A stretch of DNA of 35,065 bases, taken from NCBI GenBank assembly GCA_001701165.1, contig DAAP01000016.1:1-35065 (forward strand), written 5' to 3'. The notes beneath the pieces are model-generated. The model saw nothing but the letters and a program-made list of their open reading frames with translations, was not told the DNA's origin and ran no database searches. Shown in pieces: positions 32,374-35,065 of the stretch (position 1 is the stretch's first letter; each line of letters starts with the position of its first letter). The translations under genes and the position numbers were made by a program. This DNA is from Bacteroidales bacterium H4 (GTDB lineage Bacteria > Bacteroidota > Bacteroidia > Bacteroidales > Muribaculaceae).

Positions 32374-33627
32374 TCAATCGCGGTCGCGCTGTCCAAAGCG
32401 GAATTTGGGGCGAGATAAATTAAACTTGCGCAGATACTGGCGTACAGCCGTCATCGTGGCATTGGCTCTAATGCTCTTGGGCGTGATGGCGGCATGAAGC
32501 CATTCACGCAGCTTGGAGGGACGCGAAGTATCATTGATGTTTACCGGATCTTCATTGTCCTCACTGACATAGAGCTTGGCTTGGCGCTCGCCGCGCAAAA
32601 CGGCAAGGGCGTTCTCAGCGAGAGATTTCAACTCGTTCTCTCCCGGATAAACATATATGGGAGCAATAAAGTCTACATGCTCGGCAATGAAATCGGTGAT
32701 ACGCTTGCTATGTGCCATTCCGCCGGTTATAAGGATGGCGTCCACATCGCCTTTAAGAGCTATGGCCATCGTGCCTATGGCTTTGGCAACGGTATAGCAC
32801 ATGGCTCGCAGCACAAGCATGGCATGAAGGTCGCCATTATCTATTCGCTCAAGCACCTCCGGCACGCTCGTCGTGCCCAAATGAGCCATAAGACCACCGC
32901 CGCCATGCACAAGGCGATGCAACTGATCCTCCGTGTACTTACCCGAAAAGCAGAGTTTAATCAGCGGACCGGGAGGCAACGATCCCGAACGTTCGGGGGA
33001 AAATGGACCGCAGCCGTCCAAGGCGTTGGTAGTATCCATCACTCGTCCACGACGATGTGCGCTGGCGGTGATACCGCCGCCAAGGTGGCAGACAATAAGG
33101 TTTAACTCTTCGTATGGAGTACCATTTTCTTTGGCAAAAAGCCGTGCTATAGCTTTTTGGTTAAGAGCATGAAAAACCGATTCGCGCGGCAACTCCGGAA
33201 CGCCGCTGATGCGTGCATACGGAATCATTTCGTCTACGACCACAGGGTCGGCTATATATGCCTTGACACCTATCTCACGAGCGATTTCGCGAGCTATAAG
33301 ACCTCCAAGGTTGCTTGCATGCTGCACACGAGCATATATCAAGTCGTGCGCCATGTCGTCGTTGACCTCGTAGACACCGCTTTCGACCGGTTTGCTTACG
33401 CCACCTCGGCCTATGACGGCATTGATGCTTTTGATGTCGATGTCATGCTTGGCAAGAGTCTCTTCTATAAGGTCTTTGCGCCACTCAAATTGGTCCGGGA
33501 CTGTGGCAAAGCGTGCAAGATCCTCGGGCTTGTGTCCCAAAGATGTTGTCAGTATAGGTTGATCGTCATCGTATACGGCGATTTTTGTTGATGTCGATCC
33601 GGGGTTGATGGCGAGAATGCGGTACAT
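32374..33627 (-). CDS. buk: Butyrate kinase with C-terminal extension
   Basis: Acetate-kinase-fold enzyme making ATP and butyrate from butyryl phosphate and ADP, or the reverse. The first ~355 residues are canonical: MYRILAINPGSTSTKIAVYD (phosphate-binding), VHALNQKAIARLF-type (here FHALNQKAIARLF), LIVCHLGGGITASAH, VMDTTNALDGCGPFSPERSG, and ILITGGMAHSKRIT. Then about 60 extra residues (VSEDNEDPVNINDTSRPSKL to FGQRDRD), rich in Arg and Ser, carry the total to 417 instead of about 355. It follows ptb by 104 bases and precedes the Hsp15-like gene by 34. Confidence 0.93.
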   Translation of the reverse strand: MYRILAINPGSTSTKIAVYDDDQPILTTSLGHKPEDLARFATVPDQFEWRKDLIEETLAKHDIDIKSINAVIGRGGVSKPVESGVYEVNDDMAHDLIYARVQHASNLGGLIAREIAREIGVKAYIADPVVVDEMIPYARISGVPELPRESVFHALNQKAIARLFAKENGTPYEELNLIVCHLGGGITASAHRRGRVMDTTNALDGCGPFSPERSGSLPPGPLIKLCFSGKYTEDQLHRLVHGGGGLMAHLGTTSVPEVLERIDNGDLHAMLVLRAMCYTVAKAIGTMAIALKGDVDAILITGGMAHSKRITDFIAEHVDFIAPIYVYPGENELKSLAENALAVLRGERQAKLYVSEDNEDPVNINDTSRPSKLREWLHAAITPKSIRANATMTAVRQYLRKFNLSRPKFRFGQRDRD

Positions 33628-33731
33628 ATATATATGGTGTATAAATTAATTATGTCGTTAAGAAAATAAGCATCCCGTATGTCTGCCGCCCAAATATGAG
33701 GCTGCGAGATTGCCGAGAAAGCCGGCATTGT

Positions 33732-34643
33732 TTATTTCTTGACCGATAGGCAAGCTAAGGCTATGGAATACAGCTTGGTCTTGGCGGTGTCTCCTCGCGA
33801 AGTAAGCACACACGGCACCTTGGTACCTACAACGAGAGCGGCAATCTCGGCCCCGCCAAAGTGTGAAGCACTCTTAAAGAACACATTGCCGGATTCGATA
33901 TTTGGGAAAAGCAGGCAGTCGGCATGTCCGGCAACACCATGACTGCCTTGTACCTTCTTCTGCTCGGCTGCCTCTGTATACATGGCTACGTCCAAGGACA
34001 ACGGCCCGTCGATTTCTACATTGCCCAACTGACCGCGGTCTCCCATCTTGGCAATGATGGCAGCCTCGGTGGACGACAATACCGATGGCAGCAACTGCTC
34101 GCTACAAGAGATTACTGCCAATTTGGGCCGTTCGATACCAAGCGAATTTGCCACCTGTGTCAAATAACGCACAAGTACGGTCTTTTGCTTGAAATCTGGC
34201 ATCGGAATTACAGCAACATCCGAAATAACCAGTAGTCTGTCGAAACCCGGAAGCTCGACAACGGAGACATGACTCAGTGTGCCCTTGGGCGGGAACAACC
34301 CGGCGTCCTTGTTTAAGATGCCGCGCATATATTTGTCTGTCGAAACCAAACCTTTCATCAACACATCGGCATTGCCTGTCGCCACGGCTTGCACCGCCAA
34401 ATTGACACATTTCACGGGGTCTGCCTCATTTATGATGGTGAAGTCGGAAGTATCTATGCCCTCGGCACGACACACATCCAATATCACACCCTTTTCTCCA
34501 TATATTGTAGGCAAAACAAGCCCTTCCATATAAGCATTGTACACTGCCTGAAGCGTATGCGAGTCTTGACCATAGGCTACCGCAAGACGACGGCGGCCAC
34601 GAGCACGAGCCTCATCTACTATTTGCTGAAGTTTGGTTATCAT
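33732..34643 (-). CDS. ptb: Phosphate butyryltransferase
   Basis: Converts butyryl-CoA and phosphate to butyryl phosphate, the step before butyrate kinase. The 303 residues are the family length. Landmarks: NADVLMKGLVSTDKYMRGIL, LSHVSVVELPGFDRLLVISD, and the acyl-site block FPNIESGNVFFKSASHFGGAE near residue 245. It is first in the ptb-buk-Hsp15-like group. The leader contains an imperfect hairpin at 34671-34690 (GACAGA/TCTGTC arms). Confidence 0.94.
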   Translation of the reverse strand: MITKLQQIVDEARARGRRRLAVAYGQDSHTLQAVYNAYMEGLVLPTIYGEKGVILDVCRAEGIDTSDFTIINEADPVKCVNLAVQAVATGNADVLMKGLVSTDKYMRGILNKDAGLFPPKGTLSHVSVVELPGFDRLLVISDVAVIPMPDFKQKTVLVRYLTQVANSLGIERPKLAVISCSEQLLPSVLSSTEAAIIAKMGDRGQLGNVEIDGPLSLDVAMYTEAAEQKKVQGSHGVAGHADCLLFPNIESGNVFFKSASHFGGAEIAALVVGTKVPCVLTSRGDTAKTKLYSIALACLSVKK

Positions 34644-34718
34644 ACCGGTATTGAATTTTTTAGAGTACTAGACAGAACCTCGGCTCTGTCAATTGTGGAA
34701 ATTTTTCTTTTATCCCTG

Positions 34719-34726
34719 CAAATGTA
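34719..34726 (-). promoter_or_regulatory. -7 box of the ptb-buk unit
   Basis: Minus-strand TACATTTG matches TAnnTTTG, 76 bases before the ptb ATG. Confidence 0.55.
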
Positions 34727-34814
34727 CACATTTTTTTTGTGCAAATAGTATTATCAACACGTTTTTCTTGTGATGGAACAAGTCCGTTACCTACCACACC
34801 GAAACATACCGCCG

Positions 34815-35065
34815 TTACTTCAACTCAGGCCTTTGTAATTGTGCCATGTCGCATACTACACAATCATTGCGGTGTGCTTTGCCATTCGCTATACAATATA
34901 AGTTTATGGCTATGAATGGTGTCGTAAAATTGAAGTTGATTATGCGTTCTACAATCTTGTAGGTATCATCGCCTCGGTGCTTGTTGTAAAAGTCAAGCAA
35001 AACAGCGCCCACGCGTAGCGGTCGAACCTTGTTATCATTACCAATGCAATATTGTCCTAAATAAA
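34815..35065 (-). CDS. Unrecognised protein, N-terminus beyond the window
   Basis: A minus-strand frame stays open from the right edge to the stop at 34815-34817 (about 83 residues visible). It reads ILGQYCIGNDNKVRPLRVGA, then LDFYNKHRGDDTYKIVERII, and ends DCVVCDMAQLQRPELK. An internal GTG at 35012 is not needed as a start, because the frame continues upstream. No family is recognised; the sequence looks like the C-terminal part of a soluble protein. It is the same strand as ptb, 171 bases before it. Confidence 0.55.
   Translation of the reverse strand, partial: YLGQYCIGNDNKVRPLRVGAVLLDFYNKHRGDDTYKIVERIINFNFTTPFIAINLYCIANGKAHRNDCVVCDMAQLQRPELK

Overview
The window reads as a chromosomal segment of a Bacteroidota, order Bacteroidales; I would guess a Muribaculaceae-like gut organism, but the family is inference. 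Evidence: many genes are preceded by the Bacteroidota -7 box TAnnTTTG, three of them with a TTG 19-20 bases upstream; start codons have little Shine-Dalgarno sequence; BamD sits beside an Rpb6-type RpoZ; S16 has a long Ala/Glu/Lys tail; and there is an HU-CCDC81/SPOR protein. Core genes are visibly GC-richer (41 of 60 bases G+C in 1201-1260 by hand count) than three AT-rich stretches (21/60 in 7021-7080, 20/60 in 11041-11100, 18/60 in 20521-20580), which look like acquired cargo.

Layout. 1-471: truncated unrecognised small-protein gene on the minus strand with its promoter. 834-2941: transketolase and a strong terminator. 2988-6600 (minus): DUF3737 beta-helix protein, MATE transporter and MalY/PatB aminotransferase, probably one operon. 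6843-8557: accessory cassette with a PD-(D/E)XK nuclease-like gene, an unknown partner and a small acidic protein sharing a motif with the left-edge gene. 8622-10815: rpsP and a type II NADH dehydrogenase. 10876-11607: a HARE-HTH-like plus nuclease-like gene with a perfect inverted repeat upstream. 11705-15895: mutL, divergent from manA plus an ATP-grasp-like gene. 16042-18718: rsgA, a DUF2582 winged-helix protein, and maf with a KdsC-like phosphatase. 18725-20058: a DUF2520 reductase and a nitroreductase, which form an operon with KdsC-like and maf. 20261-23896: WG-type lipoprotein, HU/SPOR protein and TPR protein. 24112-24371: tandem identical tRNA-Arg(ACG) with promoter and terminator. 24560-28469: rpoZ, bamD, priA. 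28715-31841: nucleotidyltransferase, tgt and an LptF/LptG permease, tightly packed. 31893-34643 (minus): ptb, buk and an Hsp15-like gene, giving a butyryl-CoA to butyrate route. 34815-35065: partial unknown gene.

Most of the window is housekeeping: carbon metabolism, translation, repair, envelope biogenesis and fermentation. The parts that could be new biology are the AT-rich nuclease-like loci, the repeated small acidic protein motif, and core enzymes lacking textbook residues (Tgt without zinc cysteines, MutL without endonuclease motifs, Buk with a C-terminal extension).
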